NCBI RefSeq assembly: GCF_024181405.1 | Contig: NZ_CP051302.1 | Coordinates: 2,294,001 to 2,358,000, forward strand | Direction: 5' to 3' | Length of the DNA stretch: 64,000 bases | From: Treponema denticola | Lineage (GTDB): Bacteria; Spirochaetota; Spirochaetia; Treponematales; Treponemataceae | Part shown: piece after piece, positions 1 through 8,656 of the stretch | How positions within the stretch are numbered: the first letter of the stretch is position 1 | How the letters are laid out: every line of letters begins with the position of its first letter | Notes under the pieces: generated by a model | Database searches by the model: none | What the model saw: only the letters and a program-made list of their open reading frames with translations | What the model was told of the DNA's origin: nothing | Program-made: the position numbers and the translations under genes

Positions 1-337
1 CTTTTTGTTTATATGTTTTTAAAATTTTAGGACTAAACGAAGCATTTTGTTTTACTGTAAGCCAAGGAAACAATGTAGGCTGCTGAAAAACCATACCTCT
101 GTTGGGAGCAGGGCCTTCAATTTGTTTACCGTTTAATATAAGCTCTCCCTTTGTGGGCGGAATAAGACCTGCAATTAAACGCAGTATTGTAGATTTTCCG
201 CAGCCCGACGGCCCCACAAGAGAAACAAATTCTCCGTCTTTAACAGTTAAACTTATATCCGAAAGAGCTACAGTTATATCATCAATATCCGTTCTGGGAA
301 AACTCTTTGAAACGTTTTTCAATTCTAAGATGTTCAT
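1..337 (-). CDS. ABC transporter ATPase, NitT/TauT (SsuB/TauB-like), N-terminal part
   Basis: First 112 residues of an ABC importer ATPase; the rest lies beyond the left edge. It starts at ATG 337 and shows Walker A GPSGCGKST at residues 42-50 and a Q-loop region VFQQPTLFPW. Family knowledge: this Q-loop style and pairing with an SsuC-like permease are typical of nitrate/sulfonate/taurine or riboflavin/thiamine-precursor importers, where the ATPase drives uptake from the cytoplasmic face. It starts 1 bp after the stop of the permease gene, so the two are translationally linked. The substrate cannot be told because the binding protein is outside the window. Confidence 0.88.
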   Translation of the reverse strand, partial: MNILELKNVSKSFPRTDIDDITVALSDISLTVKDGEFVSLVGPSGCGKSTILRLIAGLIPPTKGELILNGKQIEGPAPNRGMVFQQPTLFPWLTVKQNASFSPKILKTYKQK

Positions 338-338
338 T

Positions 339-1337
339 TTAGCCCTCTTGCCATTTTAAGACCGAACGCTTGATTTTATTTAAAAGCTGATAAACGGCAA
401 TAAAGGTCAAACAGATAATGACTATTGCCGCATACATCTTCGCAAATTCCGCCCATGATTTTTGCCAAGTTATATACCAGCCCAATCCCGATTCAACCCC
501 CAGCATTTCGGCAACCAGCAAAGCTGTACAGGCGGAACTCATTCCCTGAGTTAGACCTTGAAAAATATTTGGCAAGGCTGCGGGAATGGCGATCCGGCTT
601 ACCAGCTGATGCCCTTTTGCCCCAAGAGTTTTTGCAGCAGCAAAGAAGTCCCTATCAATATTGTGAATTCCCGTTATTGTAGCTAAAGTAGTTGAAAACC
701 AAACTCCAAGGGCAATAATAAAAACGGCCCCTTTGAACAAACTCGAAACCAAGACCATAACAAGCGGAAGCCATGTAGTTGAGGGAATAGGGCCGAGCAA
801 GCGCATAAAGGGAGCGACCCAGTAGTTAATCTTTTTACTGTACCCGCATAAAATACCTGTGATGATTCCTATACCGGCACCTATACCGTAACCTGTAAAT
901 AGAAGTATTAAAGAATTTTTTACGCAATCAAGTAAATAAGCCCTATCGTTTATAGCTGCATTTAAAACCTGATTTACCCACGGAAAATAGGGTAAAATCA
1001 ATACACCTGTTTTTAATGTCAGATAGTCATAGGCCGTATAGATAAGAAATACTAGAGTATAAAGAGGAGCTTTGTGACGTATTTTGCTAAAAAGAGGCCT
1101 ATAAAAAAAGGAAATTATTAAGGCTATGGAAAAAGCTAAAATTTGGCATCCTATAAAGATCGCATAAATTTCAGAGTTTTTATTTGGTCTTATGCCGGGG
1201 ATATAATAATATTCTGTAAGGCTCAAAACACCCATAGTAATTGGTAAGAAACATACAATATAATCAAATACCAATTGAGTTTTTGTTTTCGGCTTAGACT
1301 CAAGCTCTAATAATTCATACCTTGTAATTTTACTCAT
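339..1337 (-). CDS. ABC transporter permease, NitT/TauT (SsuC-like)
   Basis: A 332-residue inner-membrane permease with several hydrophobic helices. The cytoplasmic coupling (EAA) loop is visible as AAAKTLGAKG followed by RIAIPAALPNIFQG near residues 232-262. It is longer than the usual 250-270 residue SsuC/TauC because of an extra N-terminal hydrophobic stretch (about residues 25-110, with about four more helices). It would form the channel for the ATPase immediately downstream. Its promoter should lie in the AT-rich gap shared with the divergent HgdB-like gene. Substrate unknown. Confidence 0.87.
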   Translation of the reverse strand: MSKITRYELLELESKPKTKTQLVFDYIVCFLPITMGVLSLTEYYYIPGIRPNKNSEIYAIFIGCQILAFSIALIISFFYRPLFSKIRHKAPLYTLVFLIYTAYDYLTLKTGVLILPYFPWVNQVLNAAINDRAYLLDCVKNSLILLFTGYGIGAGIGIITGILCGYSKKINYWVAPFMRLLGPIPSTTWLPLVMVLVSSLFKGAVFIIALGVWFSTTLATITGIHNIDRDFFAAAKTLGAKGHQLVSRIAIPAALPNIFQGLTQGMSSACTALLVAEMLGVESGLGWYITWQKSWAEFAKMYAAIVIICLTFIAVYQLLNKIKRSVLKWQEG

Positions 1338-1540
1338 TTATAAAACTCATATTCTATTTTTTTAATAAATCATAAAAATAATTTATATATCTTTTAACAC
1401 AATTCACTTATTTTGTCAATATAAAATAGCAATAAAATTTTATATATTTACCTCAACCACTTGTAATTTTTTTTAATAAATATTAACATATTATAATAAA
1501 TATAGAGTGTCTCAATCTAAACTATTTTTGGAGTATGATT
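1338..1540. promoter_or_regulatory. Divergent AT-rich intergenic region
   Basis: About 200 bp of very AT-rich DNA between two divergent genes. A TATAAT at 1492-1497 is a candidate -10 box for the rightward gene, but no good -35 box sits at the right distance. A GGAG at 1530-1533 is the ribosome binding site for the rightward gene. No open frame of interest. Confidence 0.4.
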
Positions 1541-2713
1541 ATGAACAATTTGCCTAAGGGCTTTGACAGCTTGGCTGAAGCTCAGCAGAAAAAATTTTTG
1601 GCTTTAAAAAATCTAAAAGACGGAGGCGGCAAGGTTATCGGCCTTTACTGTTCCTATGTACCTACTGAGCTTGTATATGCAGCAGGAGCCGTTCCGGTTT
1701 CCTTATGTGCAACAAGTGAAAAACCCATAAGCGCAGCCGAGAGAGATTTGCCTAAAAACCTCTGTCCTCTTATAAAGGCTTCTTACGGACATGCCATAAC
1801 CGACACCTGTCCGTTCTTTTATTTTTCTGATTTTATTGTGGGAGAAACCACCTGTGACGGCAAAAAAAAGATGTTCGAACTTTTAAACGATATAAAGCCT
1901 ACCTATGTAATGCATCTTCCTCAAAATAACCTTGATCCGAAGGCATACCCCTTTTGGGCCGATGAAGTAAAAAAGCTAAAGGAAAAAATCGAAGAATTTT
2001 ATAACATAAAAATAACCGAAGACGATTTAAGGCAGGCTATAAGGGACTGCAATCAGGAAAGAAGAAACCTTGTAAATTTCTTTGAACTTTCAGCCCTAGA
2101 CCCATCTCCGGTTTCAGGCTTGGAACAGTTTAATGTAAAAGAAGCCTTTGGTTTTCAATACGATATACAGCAAAAAAATGCCGAGATAGTAAAACGCACA
2201 AAAGAATTAAAAGAATATTGGGAAAAGAATTTAAAAGGCACAAGGGATGAACGGCCGAGGATTTTAGTTACAGGCTGCCCCTTGGGAGGCGTAAAAGAAA
2301 AAATTTTGGCACAGATTGAAAAACTGGGAGCCGTAATCGTAGGTTATGACAGCTGTTCGGGTTTACGCACCCACATGGAATTCGTAGATGAAGATCCAGC
2401 AAGGGATCCGATTGAGGCTATTGCTGAAAAATATCTTAAAACAAACTGCTCCGTTATGAGTCCCAATCCCGGAAGGCTCAAGGATTTGGATTATCTTGTA
2501 GATCACTATAAGGCCGATGCCGTAATCGAATGTACCTTGGTTGCCTGCCACACCTTCAACCTTGAAGCTTATACGGTCGGAAAATACATCATACAAAAAG
2601 GACTTCCCTATATTCACATAGAGTCGGATTATTCGCAAGAAGATGCAGGACAATTTGCAACAAGACTTGAAGCCTTTTTGGAAGTTGTTTCAGAAAGGAA
2701 AAAATTAAAATGA
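1541..2713 (+). CDS. HgdB-like double-cubane cluster protein (2-hydroxyacyl-CoA dehydratase family, YjiM-like)
   Basis: A 390-residue member of the 2-hydroxyglutaryl-CoA dehydratase D-component family. Cysteines sit in typical surroundings: GLYCSYVPTELVYAAGAVPV near the N-terminus, then KNLCPLIKASYG, TDTCPFFYFSD, GETTCDGKKKMFE and ECTLVACHTFN near the C-terminus. Family knowledge: these ligate iron-sulfur clusters, and stand-alone members (YjiM, double-cubane cluster proteins) reduce small substrates with ATP-driven electrons from an HgdC-type activator. ATG 1541 is preferred over ATG 1535 because GGAG at 1530-1533 is 7 bases away from it but only 1 base from the earlier ATG. The absence of a second dehydratase subunit favours the double-cubane type over a true hydroxyacyl-CoA dehydratase. 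Confidence 0.85.
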   Translation: MNNLPKGFDSLAEAQQKKFLALKNLKDGGGKVIGLYCSYVPTELVYAAGAVPVSLCATSEKPISAAERDLPKNLCPLIKASYGHAITDTCPFFYFSDFIVGETTCDGKKKMFELLNDIKPTYVMHLPQNNLDPKAYPFWADEVKKLKEKIEEFYNIKITEDDLRQAIRDCNQERRNLVNFFELSALDPSPVSGLEQFNVKEAFGFQYDIQQKNAEIVKRTKELKEYWEKNLKGTRDERPRILVTGCPLGGVKEKILAQIEKLGAVIVGYDSCSGLRTHMEFVDEDPARDPIEAIAEKYLKTNCSVMSPNPGRLKDLDYLVDHYKADAVIECTLVACHTFNLEAYTVGKYIIQKGLPYIHIESDYSQEDAGQFATRLEAFLEVVSERKKLK

Positions 2714-2955
2714 ATTATATAATTACCTTTGCAACTACAACTGCAGCAATTCAATGCGACTCAATGATAAAGGCTGACCCTATAAATGCAAAGCTTGTTC
2801 CAATACCGGGTTTTTTAAAAGCCGGCTGCGGTTTTGCATGCCTCTTTCAAAATGTACAAAAAGAAGAAGTTGAAAGCTGGATAGGCAGAAATAATATCAG
2901 CTATGAGGAGCTGCTTGAAGTAAGGTATGAAGGTAAAAATATAATACCGGCCTAA
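2710..2955 (+). CDS. DUF3343 putative Se/S carrier-like protein
   Basis: An 81-residue protein overlapping the HgdB-like gene by 4 bp, so co-translated. It matches the DUF3343 pattern: an N-terminal beta strand (YIITFATTTAAI), a central region LVPIPGFLKAGCGFACLF with two cysteines, and a short C-terminal alpha/beta part. Family knowledge: DUF3343 proteins are small ferredoxin-like-fold proteins annotated as putative selenium/sulfur carriers, often next to YjiM/YjiL-type genes. The GCGFACLF cysteine pair is the likely functional site. Reaction unknown. Confidence 0.75.
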   Translation: MNYIITFATTTAAIQCDSMIKADPINAKLVPIPGFLKAGCGFACLFQNVQKEEVESWIGRNNISYEELLEVRYEGKNIIPA

Positions 2956-3705
2956 CTATGATAATATACAGGCTCCTATTGCTCCGGCAAAGGCCCCCAA
3001 GTCATCCGATAAAACGGGGGCTTCAAGTTTTTTTGAGATTTCTTCTATTATATAATCGTTTGAACTAAATCCGCCTGTTAAAAAATATAGATCGGAGCGC
3101 GGTTTTCTGTTTGCTAATGAAACTACTTTTGAAACTATTTGGTTGATAACGCCCCTTGCAATATCTTCGCGGGGAGTTCCCTTTCCCATGAGGGAGGTTA
3201 CTTCAGATTCGGCAAAGACGGTACAGACGGAAGAAAGGTTTAAGTCCTTTCCCCGCACTGCGTACTCGCTTATTTCCTGTAAGCTCAAGCCCAGCCTGTT
3301 TGCCATTAACTCCAAAAATTTACCCGTACCTGCCGAACACTTATCGTTCATAATAAAGTCAATTACAAGTCCGTCCTTTACAACAATGACTTTTGTATCC
3401 TGTCCGCCGATGTCGATTACGGTTACATCTTTTTTTGCCAAAAAGTGAGCACCCTTTCCGTGACAGGAAATTTCGGTTAAGGTTTTGTCGGCAAAGGGAA
3501 CGCTCACTCTTCCATAACCTGTGGCGGTTATTTTAAAGTCCTTATTTTGCAAGGTCTCCTTTATCCAGTCCAAGACAGCCTCTCCCGTTTCCTTGCTGTT
3601 CCATCCGCTGGGTATACGATTTTTATAAAGAATGTTTTTTTTATTTTCGTCCATTATAACGGTTTTGGTTGCCGTTGAACCGATATCAATTCCTATGTAG
3701 TGCAT
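2956..3705 (-). CDS. HgdC-like dehydratase activase / reductase (YjiL-like)
   Basis: A 249-residue ASKHA-fold ATPase. The phosphate-binding start is YIGIDIGSTATKT. The two cysteines expected to hold a [4Fe-4S] cluster between two subunits appear as NDKCSAGTGKFLE and SSVCTVFAESEV, and GGFSSN marks the adenosine site. Family knowledge: these homodimers use ATP hydrolysis to push one low-potential electron into an HgdB-type partner. The partner is the convergent gene at 1541-2713; the two stop codons almost touch at 2955/2956, so the set is not one operon. It is upstream of the TudS-like gene on the other side, in the opposite direction of travel. Confidence 0.87.
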   Translation of the reverse strand: MHYIGIDIGSTATKTVIMDENKKNILYKNRIPSGWNSKETGEAVLDWIKETLQNKDFKITATGYGRVSVPFADKTLTEISCHGKGAHFLAKKDVTVIDIGGQDTKVIVVKDGLVIDFIMNDKCSAGTGKFLELMANRLGLSLQEISEYAVRGKDLNLSSVCTVFAESEVTSLMGKGTPREDIARGVINQIVSKVVSLANRKPRSDLYFLTGGFSSNDYIIEEISKKLEAPVLSDDLGAFAGAIGACILS

Positions 3706-3723
3706 ACTCCTCTCTCAAGATAT

Positions 3724-4272
3724 TTAATCTTTTTCCAAAATGCTCTCCAAATTTTTTATAAGAGCACTTACCGTATCCCTGCTGTTATAGGCAATAAAGT
3801 TTGTTTTGATGGAATTTTCAAAAAAAATTTTTTTTAGTTCTTCCATATAAATGCCGGGAATATGGGGGTAATTTATATTTTTGATTTTTGTAAAATCTTT
3901 TATTGAAGATATTTCACCGCCCCAATCTTCAGAGCTGCATGAAAAGTTAATACCGCAGCTGGGACTACCATCAATACCGACTACAGCCAAAAGTCTATAG
4001 CCGTTATTGATGTACTCCCTTACCTCATCCAATTTTTGGTTTATCATGGAGCGGCATGTTTTTCTGTAATTAATATTATCGAACTGTTCACGCACATGAC
4101 CCCATCGTCTTAGTCCGTATACTTCAGTTTCGGGACAAGCCGATTGAATTATACCTATCTTATTCTTTGTAAGCCAAGTTAATAAGGGTTCCATACTTTC
4201 CCTTTCGTTTTCTGCACGGACCTGACTGAGAGGATTTAAAAGGCAGTGGCTCAATAATATTATATTTTTCAT
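3724..4272 (-). CDS. TudS-related (DUF523-like) putative desulfidase
   Basis: A 182-residue protein with three cysteines in the arrangement of TudS-type [4Fe-4S] desulfidases: SHCLLNP near the N-terminus, SACPETEVYG, and DGSPSCGINFSC. Family knowledge: TudS removes sulfur from thiouracil-like compounds; this subgroup resembles the CD3072 type whose substrate is unknown. The start is placed at ATG 4272; a longer frame extends into the upstream binding-protein gene and would add a very basic tail that does not fit the family. It is the last gene of the Ugp-type operon by position, but its content links it more to the neighbouring iron-sulfur genes. Confidence 0.75.
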   Translation of the reverse strand: MKNIILLSHCLLNPLSQVRAENERESMEPLLTWLTKNKIGIIQSACPETEVYGLRRWGHVREQFDNINYRKTCRSMINQKLDEVREYINNGYRLLAVVGIDGSPSCGINFSCSSEDWGGEISSIKDFTKIKNINYPHIPGIYMEELKKIFFENSIKTNFIAYNSRDTVSALIKNLESILEKD

Positions 4273-4276
4273 ACTA

Positions 4277-5629
4277 TTACTTTTTCTGGAAATTCTTTTT
4301 TGCTTCTTCGCGTTCCCTTGTTGCGTTTTCTTGAGCATCCTTTAAAGCTTGATCAAGAGTTTTTTTACCTGCAACAACTTCTTCCAAGGCTTTTTGCATA
4401 TTTGAATGTATGGCATAGCCGTTTAAGCCCTTGGGATCCTGATAAGCATAGGGGAACATATTTGATGCAATCCTCTTGCTGGGATCTTCATTGTCCAAAA
4501 AGGCTTGGAATTCTTTTGAATTTAGGGCTGCATTTGTTAACGGAAGATAACCGCTTTTCTTTCCCCATGCAATCTGTGTATCCGTTTCAAACCAGAATTT
4601 CATAAACTCAAAAGCAGCTCGCTTTGTTTCTTCAGAAACCGTGTTAAACATTGTTATATCTGTTCCTGAGTAGAGAGCAGCAGCCTTCTTTCCTTTGGGG
4701 AGTTCGGCAACCTTCCAGTTTATACCTGTAGCAGTGCAAGCTTCTTTCATTTTAGGAAGATTAGAAGATGAAGCAAATCCGATAAAGGCTTCACCCCTCG
4801 ACATCGGGCCTGTGATATAACCTTCTTCAAATTCAATCTTAGCTGTTTTATCGTTTATCATCGATAGAATAAATTCGTAAGCTTCTTTTACTTCCGGAGT
4901 GTCGATTAAAACTACATCTTTTTCTTCATCATAAATATGACCGCCGGCCTGCTCTACCCAAAAACTAAAATCGATACCGACACTCTTATTGAACACAAGC
5001 CCGACCTTTCCGTCCCCGGTCAATTTTTTTGCGGCGGCTTTTAATTCGTCCCAAGTTTTAGGAACGGCTATACCCTTTTCCTTTAGAACATCTTCGTTAT
5101 AGTACATTAAATAAGCACCTTTGTTAAAAGGCAGTGAATGATGTATACCGTTCCACATGCCGTTATCCCTTAAACCTGCGGGAATATCGTTCCAGATTTT
5201 TTTGTCAAATCCGTATTTCGGATCATCAATCCTCGGATTTAAATTTTCGACAAGATCGTTTAGGACATAGGCTGTAAGCCTGTTACAATAGATCATCGAA
5301 AGAGCAGGAAGAGAATTAGCCTGTGCTGCTCCGTTTAATTTTTCAAAAAGCTCTCTGTAGTGGCCTTGAAATACGGGCTTGACTTCAATGTTTTGATGAG
5401 TTTCATTGAACTTTTTTACCAAAGTTTCAAGAATCTCTCCGTTTTCGCCGTTCATTGCATGCCAAAATTCAAGAGTTTGTTTTTCTTTTGGAACATACAC
5501 ATCAGCACTTGTAGAAACCGATCCAGATTTCTTTTCTGTTTTTGCCTCATCGCCTGAGCAAGAAAGCATGGAAGACATTATTGATAAAATCAATAAGCCG
5601 ACAACCATAAATTTAAAATACCTTTTCAT
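4277..5629 (-). CDS. ABC transporter substrate-binding lipoprotein (UgpB-like)
   Basis: A 450-residue extracytoplasmic solute-binding protein of the carbohydrate uptake-1 (CUT1) type. It begins with a lipoprotein signal ending in the lipobox MLSCS, followed by a Lys/Glu/Ser-rich linker and a long alpha/beta binding domain with LEFWHAMNGENGE and FNKGAYLMYYNEDVLKEKG. The start at 5629 is set by GGAGG five bases upstream; four earlier in-frame codons lack such a site. It is last in the order ATPase, permease, permease, binding protein. Family knowledge: UgpB relatives bind glycerol-3-phosphate or glycerophosphodiesters, but CUT1 binding proteins for sugars look similar, so substrate is not certain. 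Confidence 0.87.
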   Translation of the reverse strand: MKRYFKFMVVGLLILSIMSSMLSCSGDEAKTEKKSGSVSTSADVYVPKEKQTLEFWHAMNGENGEILETLVKKFNETHQNIEVKPVFQGHYRELFEKLNGAAQANSLPALSMIYCNRLTAYVLNDLVENLNPRIDDPKYGFDKKIWNDIPAGLRDNGMWNGIHHSLPFNKGAYLMYYNEDVLKEKGIAVPKTWDELKAAAKKLTGDGKVGLVFNKSVGIDFSFWVEQAGGHIYDEEKDVVLIDTPEVKEAYEFILSMINDKTAKIEFEEGYITGPMSRGEAFIGFASSSNLPKMKEACTATGINWKVAELPKGKKAAALYSGTDITMFNTVSEETKRAAFEFMKFWFETDTQIAWGKKSGYLPLTNAALNSKEFQAFLDNEDPSKRIASNMFPYAYQDPKGLNGYAIHSNMQKALEEVVAGKKTLDQALKDAQENATREREEAKKNFQKK

Positions 5630-5682
5630 TTGTACCTCCAATAAAAAGTTTTTTTACACGGTTTATTTATAAACCGCATCTC

Positions 5683-6501
5683 CTATCCTTTTATACCATT
5701 TTTGCTAAAACTCTCTATCAAGTGTTTTTGCAAAACCAAGTATACAATAATAACAGGCACAATCACCATCGATGAATATGCCATCAAATAATTATAATTA
5801 GGCCCTGCTTCAGTCATAAATGTAGTTAAGCCTACCGGAAGAGTCCGTTTTTCAGGTTGATTTATCATTAAAAGAGGCCATAAAAATTCGTTCCAGCTAT
5901 TTATTATTCTTAAAAGGGCTATGCTGATTAGGGCCGGCTTTAAGTACGGCACGGCAATCTTCCACAGATATTTAAAATCGCTGCAGCCGTCTATCTTTGC
6001 AGAATAATAAAGCTCTTTAGGTATATCCAAAAAATATTGTCTGAGCATAAAAATAGAAAAGGCCGATGCAATCCAAGGAATATATAAGGCATGAAGAGTA
6101 TTTATCAATTTTAATTTTGTAAGAGTAACAAAATTGGATGTCAGTAATACCTCACTCGGAATCATCATCGTAGATACTATAAGAACAAAGAGAAGGCCTC
6201 GTCCTTTAAATTTAATATGAGTAAATGCAAAGGCTGCTAGAATCGTGGTAATCAAAGTTCCTATAGTTACCATAAAAGAAACAAAGAGGCTGTTAAAAAA
6301 ATAAGCCCTGAAGGGAACTTTTTCAAAAACAAATTTATAATTTTCCCAATGATATTTTGACAAAATAAATTGAGGAGGTAATTTGTAAATAGCCGCAGAA
6401 TCATTTAAGGAAGTAACAAGCATCCAAATAAACGGGATTAATGAAAGAAGAGCGCCCAAGATGATAACCGAAATAGCCGCAATATATAAAGCTTTTTTCA
6501 T
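5683..6501 (-). CDS. CUT1-type ABC permease (UgpE-like)
   Basis: A 272-residue permease with about six membrane helices. The coupling loop is visible as YYSAKIDGCSDFKYLWKIAV with PYLKPAL following. It overlaps the upstream permease gene by 4 bp, which implies translational coupling. Family knowledge: it pairs with the UgpA-like permease as a heterodimer that receives substrate from the UgpB-like lipoprotein. The C-terminus (QKHLIESFSKNGIKG) is the usual ending for UgpE/MalG relatives. Confidence 0.88.
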   Translation of the reverse strand: MKKALYIAAISVIILGALLSLIPFIWMLVTSLNDSAAIYKLPPQFILSKYHWENYKFVFEKVPFRAYFFNSLFVSFMVTIGTLITTILAAFAFTHIKFKGRGLLFVLIVSTMMIPSEVLLTSNFVTLTKLKLINTLHALYIPWIASAFSIFMLRQYFLDIPKELYYSAKIDGCSDFKYLWKIAVPYLKPALISIALLRIINSWNEFLWPLLMINQPEKRTLPVGLTTFMTEAGPNYNYLMAYSSMVIVPVIIVYLVLQKHLIESFSKNGIKG

Positions 6502-7400
6502 GATCTAAGGCCTCCCAAACCTAGACGCTTGTTAATAAGTTTACTTACAAAAAAACCTAAGACAGTTAAACCTAAAATTAAAAGAAACAGAATAAAGGAG
6601 GCCGCAGCAGATACTCCGTAAGAAAATTGATTTACAAGTTTATCGTAAATATAATATACAATGGTCAAACACGAATCGACAGGCCCTGCAGAGCGATGGA
6701 ACAAAGCATAAACTTCGGAAAAGGTTTTAAAGGATCCTATGAGGGAAGTAATAAAAACAAAGAATATCATCGGAAAAAGAAGAGGCAATGTAATTGCAAA
6801 AAATATTTTTATACCTGAAGCTCCATCCAATTTTGCGGCAGCATAATACTCTTCAGGGATATTACGCAAACCCGTTAAAATAATTAAAATATTGTATCCT
6901 AATGTTTTCCAAATACATAAGATTATAAGTGCCGTCATAGAATAATCGGGATCGGTCAGCCAACTCACAGCATCAATGCCTATCAAACTTAAAAGATAGT
7001 TTAAAAGGCCGAAGCGTGAATGAAAAATCCATCTAAAGACAACTGCTACTGCAACCGTGCTTGTAATAAACGGCAGAAAATAAATATTGCGAATCAATGA
7101 ATTTATCTTTGTATTTTTAACCAAAAATACCGAAACTAAAATAGAAAGGCTCAAAGAAAACGGAACTATAATTGAAACAAATTTTAAAGTATTTAAACTA
7201 GCTAGAATGAACTGCGGGTCATTAAAAAGAGAGGTATAATTTTCAAATCCGTATTCATAGGCTATATGCTTAAAATAATTATAGCGGGTATAAAAGCTCA
7301 TTAAAAAAACTTTAATGGCAGGATATAAGCTGAAGGTTGAAAGAATGAGTAAGGCCGGAAGTAAATACAAATAAGCCGATACGGAATTAGATTTTTTCAT
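6498..7400 (-). CDS. CUT1-type ABC permease (UgpA-like)
   Basis: A 300-residue membrane protein, the first of the two permeases. Its N-terminal helix (LYLLPALLILSTFSLYPAI) is typical for UgpA/MalF-like proteins, and the coupling loop reads YYAAAKLDGASGIKIFFAIT. Its start codon overlaps the stop of the ATPase gene at 7400, so all operon genes are tightly linked. It would form the transport channel with the UgpE-like subunit. Confidence 0.88.
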   Translation of the reverse strand: MKKSNSVSAYLYLLPALLILSTFSLYPAIKVFLMSFYTRYNYFKHIAYEYGFENYTSLFNDPQFILASLNTLKFVSIIVPFSLSLSILVSVFLVKNTKINSLIRNIYFLPFITSTVAVAVVFRWIFHSRFGLLNYLLSLIGIDAVSWLTDPDYSMTALIILCIWKTLGYNILIILTGLRNIPEEYYAAAKLDGASGIKIFFAITLPLLFPMIFFVFITSLIGSFKTFSEVYALFHRSAGPVDSCLTIVYYIYDKLVNQFSYGVSAAASFILFLLILGLTVLGFFVSKLINKRLGLGGLRS

Positions 7401-8476
7401 TATTCAATCCTGCAATCCGGTAAAACTCTATCTCCGTTTTCATCAAACATAAGAATTTTATTTTTTAAAAATTCCAAACCTATTTTTTCGCCGGTATGTA
7501 AATTTAATTCGGGTGAAACATATAACTTCAATTCCTTATTGGCACATAGACAGGTTAGGATTACATCCTTTCCCATATTTTCCATTAAAGATATCGACGC
7601 ATAAAAATCGGGCTTTTCATTATTTATGCGGATATCTTCAGGTCTTATTGCAATAAAAATATTTTTCATATCCTCAACATTACCGTCTATGGAAATATTA
7701 CAGCTGAGGTCCTTTATCTTTAAAATTTTATCTTCTATGCAGGCTTCAAAAATATTTATCTCTATCATTCCGATAAATTTAGCGGCAAATAGATTGACAG
7801 GTTCTCTGTATATTTCATTAGGCGTTCCGAACTGCTGTACCTCTCCTTTTTTAAGCAGGAGAATTTTGTCCGAAATAGCGGAAGCTTCTTCTTGATCATG
7901 AGTAACAAAGATTGTAGTTACTCCAAGCTCTTTTTGTATCCGTTTAATTTCTTCTCTCGTTTGAACTCGCAATTTTTTATCGAGATTGGATAAGGGCTCA
8001 TCCATCAAGAGCACATCAGGATTTTTTATCAAGGCCCGGCCTATTGCAACCCTCTGCTGCTCTCCACCTGAAAGGGCTCCCGGTTTTTTTGTTAATAAAT
8101 TTTGAATCTCCAAAAAAGCCGCAATCTTATTGACTCTCTCTTTAATTTCGGCCTTAGGTATCTTTTTTATTTTTAAGGGGAAGGCTATATTATCAAAAGC
8201 CGTCATGTGAGGATAAAGAGCATAGTTTTGAAAAACCATACCGATGTTACGCTTATCAACAGGAATTTTACCGATATCTTTATCATCAAAGAAAATAGTT
8301 CCTTCCGTCTGCTCAAGAAGGCCGGCTATCATTTTTAATATGGTAGTTTTTCCGCAGCCCGAAGGGCCCAAAAAAGAAACAAGCTCTCCGTCTTCTATTG
8401 TGAGGTTTACATCTTTTACGGCAAAATCATTGCTTTCCTCAAAGCTTTTTGTTAAATTTTTTAGTGTTATTTTCAT
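7400..8476 (-). CDS. CUT1-type ABC ATPase (UgpC/MsmK-like)
   Basis: A 358-residue ATPase, first gene of the operon. All nucleotide-binding motifs are present: Walker A GPSGCGKTT, Q-loop VFQNYALYPHM, signature LSGGEQQRVAIGRAL, Walker B VLLMDEPLSNLD and switch VTHDQEEA. The C-terminal third (from about residue 240) is an OB/TOBE regulatory domain with the typical AIRPEDI motif. Family knowledge: such ATPases energise CUT1 sugar or glycerol-phosphate importers and can be shared between several importers. A promoter lies at 8524-8551. Confidence 0.9.
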   Translation of the reverse strand: MKITLKNLTKSFEESNDFAVKDVNLTIEDGELVSFLGPSGCGKTTILKMIAGLLEQTEGTIFFDDKDIGKIPVDKRNIGMVFQNYALYPHMTAFDNIAFPLKIKKIPKAEIKERVNKIAAFLEIQNLLTKKPGALSGGEQQRVAIGRALIKNPDVLLMDEPLSNLDKKLRVQTREEIKRIQKELGVTTIFVTHDQEEASAISDKILLLKKGEVQQFGTPNEIYREPVNLFAAKFIGMIEINIFEACIEDKILKIKDLSCNISIDGNVEDMKNIFIAIRPEDIRINNEKPDFYASISLMENMGKDVILTCLCANKELKLYVSPELNLHTGEKIGLEFLKNKILMFDENGDRVLPDCRIE

Positions 8477-8523
8477 ACTCTTTAGTTATTTTAAGATATT
8501 CTAAGCCCAAAACCTTAAATACC

Positions 8524-8551
8524 AGTATATGGAAGAAAAATAAAAAGTCAA
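8524..8551 (-). promoter_or_regulatory. Promoter for the Ugp-type operon
   Basis: On the minus strand, TTGACT (8551-8546) and TATACT (8529-8524) are separated by 16 bp, close to the sigma-70 consensus. The start of transcription would fall about 40 bp before the ATPase start codon. The -35 box overlaps the left arm of the palindrome at 8550-8585. Confidence 0.6.
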
Positions 8552-8585
8552 TAGATATATTATAAAACTTTTATATATATCTATT
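8550..8585. promoter_or_regulatory. Perfect 11-bp inverted repeat between divergent promoters
   Basis: AATAGATATAT (8550-8560) and ATATATCTATT (8575-8585) form a perfect inverted repeat with a 14-bp centre. It touches the -35 box of the leftward promoter and lies just before the -35 box of the rightward one. The placement suits an operator that could control both the Ugp-type operon and the iron-type binding protein. The DNA is very AT-rich, so chance symmetry is possible. Confidence 0.45.
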
Positions 8586-8596
8586 TTTTATATATA

Positions 8597-8625
8597 TTGA
8601 CTCTTTTTCAATATCATAGTATCTT
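8597..8625 (+). promoter_or_regulatory. Promoter for the iron-type binding protein
   Basis: TTGACT (8597-8602) and TATCTT (8620-8625) with 17 bp between them. The predicted transcript start near 8632 and the GGAGGG at 8648-8653 support translation from ATG 8657 rather than from earlier in-frame codons. Confidence 0.6.
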
Positions 8626-8656
8626 GAACTATCTAATCATAATTTTGGAGGGCAAA

